64,000 nucleotides of DNA from assembly GCA_026413225.1 (NCBI GenBank), contig JAPMTP010000084.1, positions 62,001-126,000 on the forward strand, given 5' to 3'. Below the pieces are notes generated by a model. The model ran no database searches, was not told the origin of the DNA, and saw only the letters and a list, made by a program, of their open reading frames with translations. Each line of letters starts with the position of its first letter. Position 1 is the first letter of the stretch. The position numbers and the translations under genes were made by a program. Source of the stretch: Otis tarda (Eukaryota > Chordata > Aves > Otidiformes > Otididae). This document shows positions 45,401-57,300 of this stretch, piece after piece.

Positions 45401-48290
45401 CGTCCACTGAAAAAATACCCTAAAAATCACGAATGTCGCACGATTGCTCCCACACCAACCGTGCCAGACACTAAAGCTCTTTCTGCACCTCACCAGCCAT
45501 TGATGCCGCATCTACAGCACCACAGACATTGGGACTGCGGGCTTTCCCTGACGAACAGCGCTTCGACGTTTACATCAGTCGCACGGAAGTTCCCCTGAAA
45601 AGTACCCTAAAAATCATGAACGTCAGACGATTGCTCCCACACCAAAAGTGCCACCAACTAAAGGTCTTGCTGATCCTAACCGGCCATTGGCAGCGCATCT
45701 ACAGCACCACAGACATTTGGATTCCGGGCCTTCCCTGTCGAACTGCGCTTCTACATTTAACATCAACTGCACGGAAGCGCCCACTGAAAATATACTCGAA
45801 AAATCACGAACGTCGGACCATTGCTCCCATACGAAAAGTGCCAGCAACTAAAGCTCTTGCTGCTCCTCACAGGCCGTTGACACCGCATCTACAGCACCAC
45901 CGACACTGGGGCTTCGGGCTTTCCCTGACCCACAGCGCTTCGACTTTTACCATCAACGGCACGGAAGCGCCCACGGAAAAAAAACCACAAAAAATCACAA
46001 ACATCGGACGATTGCTCCCACACCGAAAGTGCCAGCAACGCAGGCTCTTGCTGCTCCTCACCTCCCCTTCACACGGCATCTACAGCACCACAGACACTGA
46101 GGCTCCGGACTTCCCATGAAGAACAGCGCTTCGACGTTTACCATCAACTGCACAGGGCTGCCCACTTCCAAAATGCCCCAAAATTCACGAATGTCGGATG
46201 ATTGCTCCCAGAGCAAAAGTGCCAGCCACTCAAGCTCTTGCTGCTCCTCAGCGGCCTTTGACGCTGCATCTACAGCACCACCGACACTGGGGCTCTGGGC
46301 TTTCCCTGACCAACTCTGCTTCGACGTTTACCATCAACTGCATGGAATCGCCCACTGAAAAAAAAAACACTAAAAATCATGAACGTCAGACGATTGCTCC
46401 CACACCAAAAGTGCCAATAACTAAAGCTCTTGCTGCTCCTCACCGGCCGTTGACGCCTCTTCTACAGCACCACAGACACTGGGGCTGCGGTCTTTCCCTG
46501 ACGAACAGCGCTTCGACATTATCATAAAATGCACAGGAGTACCCACTAAAAACATTACCCTAAAAATCACGAATGTCGGACGATTGCTCCCACACCAAAA
46601 GTGCCAGCAAATAAAGCTCTTGCTCCTCCTCACCGCCCCTTCACACCGCACCTACAGCACCACATACACTGGGGCTCCCAGCTTTCCCTGATGAACAGCG
46701 CTTCGACGTTTACCATCAACTGCACAGGGCCGCCCACTTACAAAATGCCCTAAAAATCATGTACGTGGGACGATTGCTCCCACACCAAAAGTGCCAGCAA
46801 CTCAAGCTCTTGCAGCTCCTCACCAGCTGTTGTCGCAGCATCTACAACAACACAGACACTGGTGCTTCAGGCTTTCCCTGATGAACAGCGTTTCGAAGTT
46901 TACCATCAACTGCACTGAAGCGCCCACTGAAGAAATTACACTAAAAATCATGAACATGGGAATATTGTTCCCACACCAAACGTGCCAGCAACTCAGGCTC
47001 TTGCTGCTCCTCACCCACCCTTCACACCGCATCTACAGGACACCAGACACTGGGGCTCTGGGCTTTCCCTGATGAACAGCGCTTCTACGTTTTTCATCAA
47101 CTACACAGGGCCTCCCACTTACAAAATGCTTCAAAAACCACGAACATTGCACGATTGCTACCCCATCAAAAGTGCCAGCAACTAAACCTCTTGCTGGCCC
47201 TCACTGGCCGCTGACGCCGCAACTACAGCACCACAGACACTGGGGCTCTCGGCTTTCCATGGCCAACAGCACTTCGACATTTGCCATCAACTGCAGGGAA
47301 GAGCCCACTGAAAACATACCCTAAAAATCACGAACGTCGGACGATTGCTCCCACACCACAAGTGCCAGACACTCAAGCTCTTGCTGCTCCTCACCGGCCG
47401 TTGACGCCACACGTACAGCACCAGAGACACTGGGGATTCAGGCTTTCCCTGACGAACAACGCTTCAACTTTTAACATAAACTGTAGGAAAACGCCCACGA
47501 AAAACATTACCCTAAAAAGTATGAATGTCGGACAATTCCTCCCACACCAAAAGTGCCAGCCACTCAAGCTCTTGCTGCTCCTCAGCGGCCATTGGCAGTG
47601 CACCTACAGCACCAAAGACACTGGGGCTTCGGGTTTTCCCTGACGAACAGGGCTTCGACATTTGCCACCAGCTGCACGTGGGCGCCCCCTGAAAAAAAAC
47701 CCCGAAAAATCACGAACGTCGGATGATTGCTCCCACACCAAAAGTGCCAGCCACTCAAGCTCTTGCTGCTCCTCAGCGGCCCTTCACACCGCATCTACAG
47801 CACCACAGACATTGGGGCTCCGGCCTTTCCCTGACGAACAGCGCTTTGATGTTTACCATTAACTGCACAGCGCCGCCCAGTGATAAAATACCCTAAAAAT
47901 TACGACCTTTGGATGATTGCTCCCACACCAAAAGTGCCAGCAACTAAAGCTCTTGCTGCTTCTCACAGGCCTTTGATGCCTCATCTACAGCACCACAGAC
48001 ACTGGCTCCACTGCGGCTGCGGTCTTTCCCTGATGAAGACTGCTTCGACGCTTCCCATAAACTGCACAGGAGTACCCACTAAAAACATTACCCTAAAAAT
48101 CACGAACGTCGGACGATTGCTCCCACACCAAAAGTGCCAGCAACTTAAGCTCTTACTGCTCCTCACCGGCTGTTGTCGCAGCATCTACAACAACACAGAC
48201 ACTGGTGCTTCAGGCTTTCCCTGATGAACAGCGTTTTGAAGTTTACCATCAACTGCACTGAAGCGCCCACTGGAGAAATTACACAAAAAA
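42450..48290 (+). repeat. Satellite B, forward array (right arm)
   Basis: About 31 B monomers, mirror of 20,050-26,290. A-type monomers lie near 47,540-47,775. At ~47,780 one monomer is a hybrid: it begins as type A (CTCCTCAGCGGC) and ends as type B (CCTTCACACCGCATC), which marks the site of the two-monomer loss relative to the left arm. Confidence 0.9.
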
Positions 48291-48837
48291 TCACCAAGGT
48301 CGGACGATTGCACCCACACCAAAAGTGCCAGCCACTCAAGCTCTTGCTGCTCCTCAGCGGCCATTGGCAGTGCACCTACAGCAGCACAGACATTGGGGCT
48401 CCGGGCTTTCCCTGACGATCAGGGCTTCGACGTTTACCACCAGCTGCACATGGGCGGTTACTGAAAAAAAAACCCAAAAAATCATGAACGTCGGATCATT
48501 GCTCCCACACCAAAAGTGCCAGCCACTCAAGCTCTTTTTGCTCCTCAGCGGCCATTGGCAGCGCACCTACAGCAACCCAGAGACTGGGGCTCCGAGCTTT
48601 CCCTGACGAACAGGGCTTCGACGTTTACCACCAGCTACACGTGGGCGCCCACTGAAAAAAAACCCCAAAAATCACGAACGTCGGACCATTTCTCCCACAC
48701 CAAAAGGGCCACACACTCAAGCTCTTGCTGCTCCTCAGTGGCCATTGTCAGTGCACCTACAGCAGCACAGACATTGGAGCTCCGGGCTTTCCCTGAGGAG
48801 CAGGTCTTCGACGTTTACCACCAGCTACACGTGGGCG
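48290..48837 (+). repeat. Satellite A, short forward block (right arm)
   Basis: Mirror of 19,505-20,050: about three A monomers ending at the turning point 48,837/48,838, where CACGTGGGCG is joined to reverse CCCGGAGCCCC. It is less similar to its mirror than the ERV1 arms are (several base differences per monomer). Confidence 0.85.
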
Positions 48838-49115
48838 CCCGGAGCCCCAATGTCTGTGCTGCTGTAGGTGCGCTGCCAATGGCCGCTGAGGAGCAGCAAG
48901 AGCTTGATTGGCTGGCACTTTTGGTGTGGGAGCAGTCGTGTGACGTTCATAATTTTTCGGAGTTTTTTTTCAGTGGGCGCCCAGGTGCAGCTGGTGGTAA
49001 ACGTCGAAGCCCTGTTCGTCAGGGAATCCTCGGAGCCCCAATGTCTGTGCTGCTGTAGATGCGCTGCGAATGGCCGCTGAGGAGCAGCAAGAGCTTGAGT
49101 GGCTGGCGATTTTGG
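48838..49115 (-). repeat. Satellite A, short reverse block (right arm)
   Basis: Mirror of 19,226-19,504, ending at the A-to-C joint near 49,115 inside TTTTGGTGTAGG. Confidence 0.85.
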
Positions 49116-49432
49116 TGTAGGTTCTGTCGGCTGACGTTTGTGATTTTTAAGATTCTTGCTCATTGGGCGGCCAGCTTTGCTAATGTTAAATGTCTGAGTC
49201 CTGGTGGTGTAGGAAATCCCGCAGCCCCAGCATTTGTGAGCCTGTAGGTGCTTTGGCAACAGCTGTGGACGAGCAGCAAGAGCTTTCAGAGCTGGCACTT
49301 CTGGTGTGGGATCTAATCGAGTTACATTTGGGATTTTTAATATTTTTGCTCACTGGGTGGCCGGGTGGACATGGTGGCGAACATCGGAGTCCTATTCGTC
49401 TAGGAAAGCCCACAGCTCCGATTTTTGAGGAC
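49115..49432 (-). repeat. Satellite C, reverse (inner side, right arm)
   Basis: About one and two thirds C monomers, mirror of 18,910-19,225, abutting the LTR at 49,433. Confidence 0.8.
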
Positions 49433-49878
49433 TGTCCTGGTTCTGGCTAGGAGTGAGTTAATATTCCCCTGAGCTGGGTGGAGAACTGAAGCTGGTAGCC
49501 CCTATGGCTGGGATAGTTAACTAATTAGCTAACAGCTGGGGTTAATTTACCCAAATTAGCCAAAGGGCTGTTCCATCCCATCTGACATCATGCTCAGTTT
49601 ATAAGTGAGGAGGGTGCTGAAGGGAGCCTCCTGCTGCTTGGAAGAAACTAGGTGTGGAGGTTTGTTGTAAGCCATTATACTGTATTTGTGTTTCATGACT
49701 GTTTTGTTTTCTTCTGTCACTACTGTTAAATTTACTTTTTGTTCAATCTCAACCCACGGGGTTTTTTTTCCTCGTTTTCTTTTGTTTACCAGTTGTCCCC
49801 CTGTTCTCTCAGAGGGTGGGGGGAGTGAGAGAGAGAGAGACTGCCTAGTCTGGTCCGGGTAGGGGCTGAACTAGGACA
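49433..49878 (+). mobile_element. ERV LTR, forward (right inner palindrome)
   Basis: TGTCCTGGTTCTGG...CTAGGACA, about 446 bp, nearly identical to the LTR at 15,633, followed by an exact lysine-type primer site at 49,886-49,903. Confidence 0.85.
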
Positions 49879-49919
49879 GTTATTTTGGCGCCCAACGTGG
49901 GGCTCGAAGGGTTGAGATA

Positions 49920-50768
49920 ATAACAGATCTGACTTTTTGTTTTTTGCTTGAAAGGAATTTGTTTCTACACACTCATTGTAGTGGTTGTCAGTTATTGGTC
50001 ATGATGTTGCAGTGGTTGGTTATGTTGTTGTATTGTCTGCGCTCTTATACGTACTATGTGTTCCCAATGGTGGTGTTTATCACCTCAGGGAAAATGATGA
50101 GAGTTATCCTTCTCTTATACTATGCCATATCCATCTATGACATGGTGACATCAATGGCCTTAGAGATAAATTGGTATTCCTATGTGGACAGCTTCCCGAT
50201 TTCTTTCACTTCCAGGGTAGTTAAACCACTTTATGAGAACTTTGAAGATCTGGGGGATATTCAAGCCACTCTGATGGTGTTGTTATGTATCTTGAATGTG
50301 TGCCAAGTCTTGTCTAGGGCTGCAAACCCACTTTTTGGGAATCTCCTCCCAACCTTTACCCTAAGGCAAGATACTAATCCGTGGCATGGTATGAGGGAGA
50401 ACAAACTGACCTGCAATGTAGGGACTCAAACTCCAGCAACAGGCACTGCAGCTGCATCAGAGGGTGAACCCGTGCTAGTATCAGTTGGCCCTGTATACAA
50501 GAAGACTTGGAAGTGGAAGTCAGCTGGTTTAGTGAGGGATGAAGAAGCCCCTTCTAGGAGGGAGCAGGAGGAAGAAGAGGAAGGTTTATTTGCTTCATGC
50601 CAAGGAAGAACTCGGCAGGCAGGCTCTTCCTCAGAGGAAGAACTCCTAAAGGAGACAGTGAGCACCCGATTTCTACCCCTGAGCGAGCTGTGAGACATGC
50701 AAAAAGATTTTAGCCATCATCCTGGGGAGCAGTTTATCAGCTGGCTGCTGCAGTGCTGGGATAATGGG
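49920..50768 (+). pseudogene. ERV gag leader and gag start, fossil copy 3
   Basis: Same hydrophobic leader, acidic tract and gag start as copy 1. The leader frame looks whole over about 249 codons. Truncated by the fold-back, so only a fossil fragment of the element remains. Confidence 0.7.
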
Positions 50769-51608
50769 GCCAATAGCTTGGAATCAGAGGGCAGAGAAGC
50801 TAGGCAACTGGGATCCATTTCTAGAGAAGCAAGCATTGAGAAAGCAGTTGGAAAAGGGAGACAAGCCCTCAGCCTCTGGAGGCTATTGACTAATAGCTTG
50901 GAATCAGAGGGCAGAGAAGCTAGGCAACTGGGATCCATTTCTAGAGAAGCAAGCATTGAGAAAGCAGTTGGAAAAGGGAGACAAGCCCTCAGCCTCTGGA
51001 GGCTATTGGCCAATAGCTTGGAATCAGAGGGCAGAGAAGCTAGGCAACTGGGATCCATTTCTAGAGAAGCAAGCATTGAGAAAGCAGTTGGAAAAGGGAG
51101 ACAAGCCCTCAGCCTCTGGAGGCTATTGACCAATAGCTTGGAATCAGAGGGCAGAGAAGCTAGGCAACTGGGATCCATTTCTAGAGAAGCAAGCATTGAG
51201 AAAGCAGTTGGAAAAGGGAGACAAGCCCTCAGCCTCTGGAGGCTATTGACCAATAGCTTGGAATCAGAGGGCAGAGAAGCTAGGCAACTGGGATCCATTT
51301 CTAGAGAAGCAAGCATTGAGAAAGCAGTTGGAAAAGGGAGACAAGCCCTCAGCCTCTGGAGGCTATTGACCAATAGCTTGGAATCAGAGGGCAGAGAAGC
51401 TAGGCAACTGGGATCCATTTCTAGAGAAGCAAGCATTGAGAAAGCAGTTGGAAAAGGGAGACAAGCCCTCAGCCTCTGGAGGCTATTGGCCAATAGCTTG
51501 GAATCAGAGGGCAGAGAAGCTAGGCAACTGGGATCCATTTCTAGAGAAGCAAGCATTGAGAAAGCAGTTGGAAAAGGGAGACAAGCCCTCAGCCTCTGGA
51601 GGCTATTG
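50769..51608 (+). repeat. 120-bp gag-derived minisatellite, 7 copies
   Basis: Seven near-identical 120-bp units in the same orientation as the left tract (16,971-17,570), although the surroundings are mirrored. Units differ mostly at the junction (GCTATTGGCCAATAGC, or ATTGACC / ATTGACT variants), so five of the six internal joints here can be told apart from the perfect form or matched to each other. Confidence 0.95.
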
Positions 51609-52458
51609 GCCCCATTATCCCAGCACTGCAGCAGCCAGCTGATAAACTGCTCCCCAGGATGATGGCTAAAATCTTTTTGCATGTCTCACAGCTCGCTCAG
51701 GGGTAGAAATCGGGTGCTCACTGTCTCCTTTAGGAGTTCTTCCTCTGAGGAAGAGCCTGCCTGCCGAGTTCTTCCTTGGCATGAAGCAAATAAACCTTCC
51801 TCTTCTTCCTCCTGCTCCCTCCTAGAAGGGGCTTCTTCATCCCTCACTAAACCAGCTGACTTCCACTTCCAAGTCTTCTTGTATACAGGGCCAACTGATA
51901 CTAGCACGGGTTCACCCTCTGATGCAGCTGCAGTGCCTGTTGCTGGAGTTTGAGTCCCTACATTGCAGGTCAGTTTGTTCTCCCTCATACCATGCCACGG
52001 ATTAGTATCTTGCCTTAGGGTAAAGGTTGGGAGGAGATTCCCAAAAAGTGGGTTTGCAGCCCTAGACAAGACTTGGCACACATTCAAGATACATAACAAC
52101 ACCATCAGAGTGGCTTGAATATCCCCAGATCTTCAAAGTTCTCATAAAGTGGTTTAACTACCCTGGAAGTGAAAGAAATCGGGAAGCTGTCCACATAGGA
52201 ATACCAATTTATCTCTAAGGCCATTGATGTCACCATGTCATAGATGGATATGGCATAGTATAAGAGAAGGATAACTCTCATCATTTTCCCTGAGGTGATA
52301 AACACCACCATTGGGAACACATAGTACGTATAAGAGCGCAGACAATACAACAACATAACCAACCACTGCAACATCATGACCAATAACTGACAACCACTAC
52401 AATGAGTGTGTAGAAACAAATTCCTTTCAAGCAAAAAACAAAAAGTCAGATCTGTTAT
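51609..52458 (-). pseudogene. ERV gag leader and gag start, fossil copy 4 (inverted)
   Basis: Inverted partner of copy 3, reading toward the minisatellite. Its leader frame is broken (about one break), unlike the other three copies. Fossil fragment. Confidence 0.7.
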
Positions 52459-52499
52459 TATCTCAACCCTTCGAGCCCCACGTTGGGCGCCAAAATAAC

Positions 52500-52947
52500 T
52501 GTCCTAGTTCAGCCCCTACCCGGACCAGACTAGGCAGTCTCTCTCTCTCTCACTCCCCCCCACCCTCTGAGAGAACAGGGGGACAACTGGTAAACAAAAG
52601 AAAACGAGGAAAAAAAAACCCCGTGGGTTGAGATTGAACAAAAAGTAAATTTAACAGTAGTGACAGAAGAAAACAAAACAGTCATGAAACACAAATACAG
52701 TATAATGGCTTACAACAAACCTCCACACCTAGTTTCTTCCAAGCAGCAGGAGGCTCCCTTCAGCACCCTCCTCACTTATAAACTGAGCATGATGTCAGAT
52801 GGGATGGAACAGCCCTTTGGCTAATTTGGGTAAATTAACCCCAGCTGTTAGCTAATTAGTTAACTATCCCAGCCATAGGGGCTACCAGCTTCAGTTCTCC
52901 ACCCAGCTCAGGGGAATATTAACTCAATCCTAGCCAGAACCAGGACA
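52500..52947 (-). mobile_element. ERV LTR, reverse (right inner palindrome)
   Basis: Inverted partner of 49,433-49,878 with the primer site at 52,475-52,492. Both promoters of the pair face inward. Confidence 0.85.
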
Positions 52948-54374
52948 GTCCTCAAAAATCGGAGCTGTGGGCTTTCCTAGACGAATAGGACTCCGATGTT
53001 CGCCACCATGTCCACCCGGCCACCCAGTGAGCAAAAATATTAAAAATCCCAAATGTAACTCGATTAGATCCCACACCAGAAGTGCCAGCTCTGAAAGCTC
53101 TTGCTGCTCGTCCACAGCTGTTGCCAAAGCACCTACAGGCTCACAGATGCTGGGGCTGCGGGATTTCCTATACCACCAGGACTCTGACATTTAACATTAG
53201 CAAAGCTGGCCACCCAATGAGCAAAAATCCTAAAAATCACAAACGTCAGCCGACAGACCCTACACCAAAAGTGCCCGTTCTCAAAGACCTTGCTGCTCCT
53301 CACCGGCTCTTGCCACCGCATCTACAGGCCCACAAACATTGCGGCTCCGGTCTTTCCTGGACCGCCAGGACTCCCATGTTTCATACTATCTACACACAGA
53401 GTCTAGTGAGTAAAAATCCTAAAAATCACGAACGTCGGACCATAGATCCCACACCAGAAGTGTTAGCTCTGAAAGCTCTTGCTTGTCCTCACCGACTCTT
53501 GCCACTGCACCTACATGCCCAGATACACTGAGGCTCCGAGCTTTCCTGGCGCACCAGGACTGCGACCTTTGACACCACGTACACTCGGCTGCCCGCTGAG
53601 CAGAAATCTTAAAAACCACGAACGTCGAGTGATAGATACCACACCAGAAGTGCCAGCTCTGAAAGCTCTTCTTGCTCCTCACCGGCTCTTGCCACTGCAT
53701 GTATAGGCCCACAAACACTGGGGCTGTGGGATTTCCTAGACCACCAGGACTTCGACGTTTACCATTACCTAGAGGTGACCATCCAGTGAGAATAGATGTT
53801 AAAAATCATGAATGTGGGACGATAGATTCCACACCAGAAATGCCAGCTTAAAAATCTCTCGCTGCTCCGCAACGGGTCTGGACACCACATCTACAGGCCT
53901 AGAAACATTTGAGCTCCGGGATTTCCTAGACCACCAGGACTCCTACATTTAACACCAGCTCCAGCTGTCCGCCTAGTGTTAAAACACATCTTAAAAATGA
54001 TGAACGTCGGACAGCTGCTCCCACACCAGAAGTGTCAGCTCTGTAAGTTCTTGCTCCTTCTCACCAGCTCTAGGCACCACATCTACAGGCTCACAAACAT
54101 TGGGGATCCAGCATTTCCTGGGACACCAGGACTCTGACATCGACCATCACCTCAACTCGGCAGTCCCCTTTGAAAAAAATCTTTAAAATCACAAACGTCA
54201 GAAAACTGCTCCACACCAGAAGTGACATTTCTGAAAGCTCTTGCTTCTCCTGCCCGGCTCTTGCCACCGCATCTACAGGCTCACAAACATTGGGGGTTCG
54301 AAATTTCCTAGAACAACAGCACTCCGATTTTTACACCATGTCATTACCGCCGCCGAGTGAAAAATCGCTTCTAT
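52948..54374 (+). repeat. Satellite C (divergent layer), forward, right arm
   Basis: About seven and a half C monomers, mirror of 14,197-15,632, with the same sharp switch to A near 54,374 (GAAAAATCGCTTCTATATAAC then GAACGTCGGACC). Some bases differ from the left copy, but the monomer count is equal. Confidence 0.85.
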
Positions 54375-57300
54375 ATAACGAACGTCGGACCATTGCTCCC
54401 ACACCAAAAGTGCCAGCCACTCAAGCTCTTGCTGCTCCTCAGCGGCCATAGGCAGTGAACGTACAGCAGCACAGACATTGGGGCTCCGGGCTTTCCCTGA
54501 CGAACAGGGCTTCGACGTTTACCACCAGCTGCACCTGGGCGCTCCCTGAAAAAAGACCCAGAAAAATCACGAACACCTGACCATTGCTCCCACACCAAAA
54601 GTGCCAGACACTCAAGCTCTTGCTGCTCCTCAGCAGCCATTGGCAGTCCAACTACTGCATCAGAGACATTGGGGCTCCGGGCTTTCCCTGACGAACAGGG
54701 CTTCGACGTTTACCACCAGCTGCACCTGGGCGCCGACTGAAAAAAAACCCCGAAATATCACGAAGGTCGGACCATTGCTCCCACACCAAAAGTGCCAGCC
54801 ACTCAAGCTGTTTTTGCTCCTCAGTGGCCATTGGCAGCGCACCTATAGCAGCACAGACATTGAGGCTCCGGGCTTTCCCTGAAGAACAGGGCTTCGACGT
54901 TTACCACCAGCTGCACCAGGGCTCTGACTGAGAAAAGACCCCCAAAAAATTACAAACCTCGGACGATTGCTCCCACAAAAAAAGTGCCAGACACTCAAGA
55001 ACTTGCTGCTCCTCAGCGGGCATTGGCAGCGCACCTACAGCACCAGAGACATTGGGGCTCCGGGCTTTCCCTGACGAACAGGGCTTCGATGTTTACCACC
55101 AGCTGCACGTGGCGCCCCCTGAAAATAAAACCCCAAAAAATCACGAACATCGGATGATTGCACCCACACCAAAAGTGCCAGCCACTCAAGCTCTTGCTGC
55201 TCCTCAGCGGCCATTGGCACTCCACCTACAGCAGCACAGACATTGGGGCTCCGGGCTTTCCCTGACGAACAGGGCTTCGACGTTTACCACCAGCTGCACA
55301 TGGGCGCCCCCTGAAAAAAACCCCTGAAAAATCACGAACATCGGACCATTGCTCCCACACCAAAAGTGCCAGCCACTCAAGCTCTTGCTGCTCCTCAGCG
55401 GCCATTGGCAGTGCACCTACCGCACCAGAGACATTGGGGCTCCGAGCTTTCCCTGACGAACAGGGCTTCGACGTTTACCACCAGCTGCACATGGGCGCCC
55501 CCTGAAAAAAAACCCTGAAAAAACACGAACATCGGACCATTGCTCCCACACCAAAAGTGCCAGACACTCAAGCTCTTGCTGCTCCTCAGCGGCCATTGGC
55601 AGTGCACCTACAGCACCACAGACATTAGGACTCCGTGCTATCCCTAAGGAACAGGGCTTCTACGTTTACCACCAGCTGCACGTGGGCGCCCACTGAAAAA
55701 AAACCCAGAAAAAACACGAACGTCGGTCGATTGCTCCCACACCAAAAGTGCCAGCCACTCAAGCTCTTGCTGCTCCTCAGCGGCCATTGGCAGTGCACCT
55801 ACAGCAGCACAGACATTGGGGCTCCGGGCTTTCCCTGACGAACAGGGCTTCGACGTTTACCGCCAGCTGCACGTGGGCGCTCCCTGAAAAAAATCCCCGT
55901 AGCATCACGAACGTCGGACCATTGCTCCCACACCAAAAGTGCCAGCCACTCAAGCTCTTGCTGCTCCTCAGCGGCCATTGGCAGTGCACCTACAGCAGCA
56001 CAGACATTGGGGCTCCGGGCTTTCCCTGACGAACAGGGCTTCGACGTTTACCACCAGCTGCAGAAGGGCGCTCCCTGAAAAAAAAACCCGAAGAATAACG
56101 GACGTCGGACGATTGCTCCCACACCAAAAGTGCCAGACACTCAAGCTCTTGCTGCTCCTCAGCGGCCATTGGCAGCGCACCTACAGCAGTACAGACATTG
56201 GGGCTCCGGGCTTTCCCTGACGAACAGGGCTTCGACGTTTACCACCACCTACACGTGGGGCCCCAGTGAAAAAAAACCAAAAAAATCACGAACGTCGGAC
56301 GATTGCTCCCACACCAAAAGTGCCAGCCACTCAAGCTCTTGCTGCTCCTCAGCGGCCATTGGCAGTGCACCTACCGCACCAGAGACATTGGGGCTGCAGG
56401 CTTTCCCTGACGAACAGGGCTTCGACGTTTACCACCAGCTGCACGTGGGCGCTCCCTGAAAAAAAACCCCGAAAAATCACGAACGTCGGACGATTGCTCC
56501 CACACCAAAAGTGCCAGCCACTCAAGCTCTTGCTGCTCCTCAGCGTCCATTGGTAGCGCACCTACAGCAGCACAGACATTGGGGCTCCCGGCTTTCCCTG
56601 ACAAACAGGGCTTCGATGTTTACCACCAGCTGCACTTGATCGCTCCATGATAAAAAACCCCAAGAAATCACCAACGTCGGACGATTGCTCCCACACCGAA
56701 AGTGGCAGCCACTCAAGCTCTTGCTGATCCTCAGCGGCCATTGGCAGCGCACCTACAGCAGCACAGACATTGGGGCTCCGGGCTTTCCCTGACGAACAGG
56801 GCTTCGACGTTTACCACCAGCTGCACTAGGGCGCCCACTGAAAAAAACCCCAAGAAATCATGAACGTCGGACCATTGCTCCCACACCAAAAGTGACAGCC
56901 ACTCAAGCTCTTGCTGCTCCTCAGCGGCCATTGGCAGAGCACCTACAGCAGCACAGACATTGGGTCTCCGGGCTTTCCCTGACGAACAGGGCTTTGACGT
57001 TTACCACCATCTGCACGTGGGCGCCCCCTGAAAATAATCCCCGAACAATCAGGAACGTCAGACGATTGCTCCCACACCAAAAGTGCCAGCCACTCAAGCT
57101 CTTGCTGCTCCTCAGCGGCAATTGGCAGCGCACCTACAGCACCACATACATTGAGGCTCCGGGCTTTCCCTGACGAACAGGGCTTCGAAGTTTACCACCA
57201 GCTGCACCGGGGCGCTCACTGAAAAAAAGCCCAGAAAAATGACGAACATCAGACGATTGCTCCCACACCAAAAGTGCCAGCCACTCAAGCTCTTGCTGCT

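Larger units (their letters stand above)
49115..53270. repeat. Inner palindrome 2 (ERV gag fold-back), centre ~51,189
   Basis: Same build as inner palindrome 1: satellite C, LTR, primer site, gag leader, minisatellite loop, then all of these in reverse complement; landmarks sum to ~102,378. The loop has seven 120-bp units. Both halves share variants absent from inner palindrome 1 (CTCCCAACCTTT, GAAAGGAATTTG, GGGGAGCAGTTTATC). Confidence 0.9.
12376..56459. repeat. Large nested palindrome (~44 kb), axis near 34.1-34.4 kb
   Basis: The left part reads as the reverse complement of the right part. Mirrored landmarks have nearly constant coordinate sums: 68,741 across satellite D and the ERV1 pol, 68,735-68,738 across the ERV1 3' end, 68,724-68,735 across satellite B, 68,342 after a two-monomer (382 bp) loss in the right arm, 68,581 beyond the inner minisatellite (two extra 120-bp copies on the right), and about 68,570-69,150 in the outer A array, where monomer number differs. 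Arms in the ERV1 look about 99.5% identical or better by eye. Unique markers are matched out to about 12.4 and 56.5 kb. Beyond that both sides are satellite A in opposite orientation with no clear unique match. The fold itself is asymmetric: one D unit on the left, two on the right. An assembly or library fold-back artefact is possible, but the unit-length differences and clustered variants favour a real structure. Confidence 0.85.
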
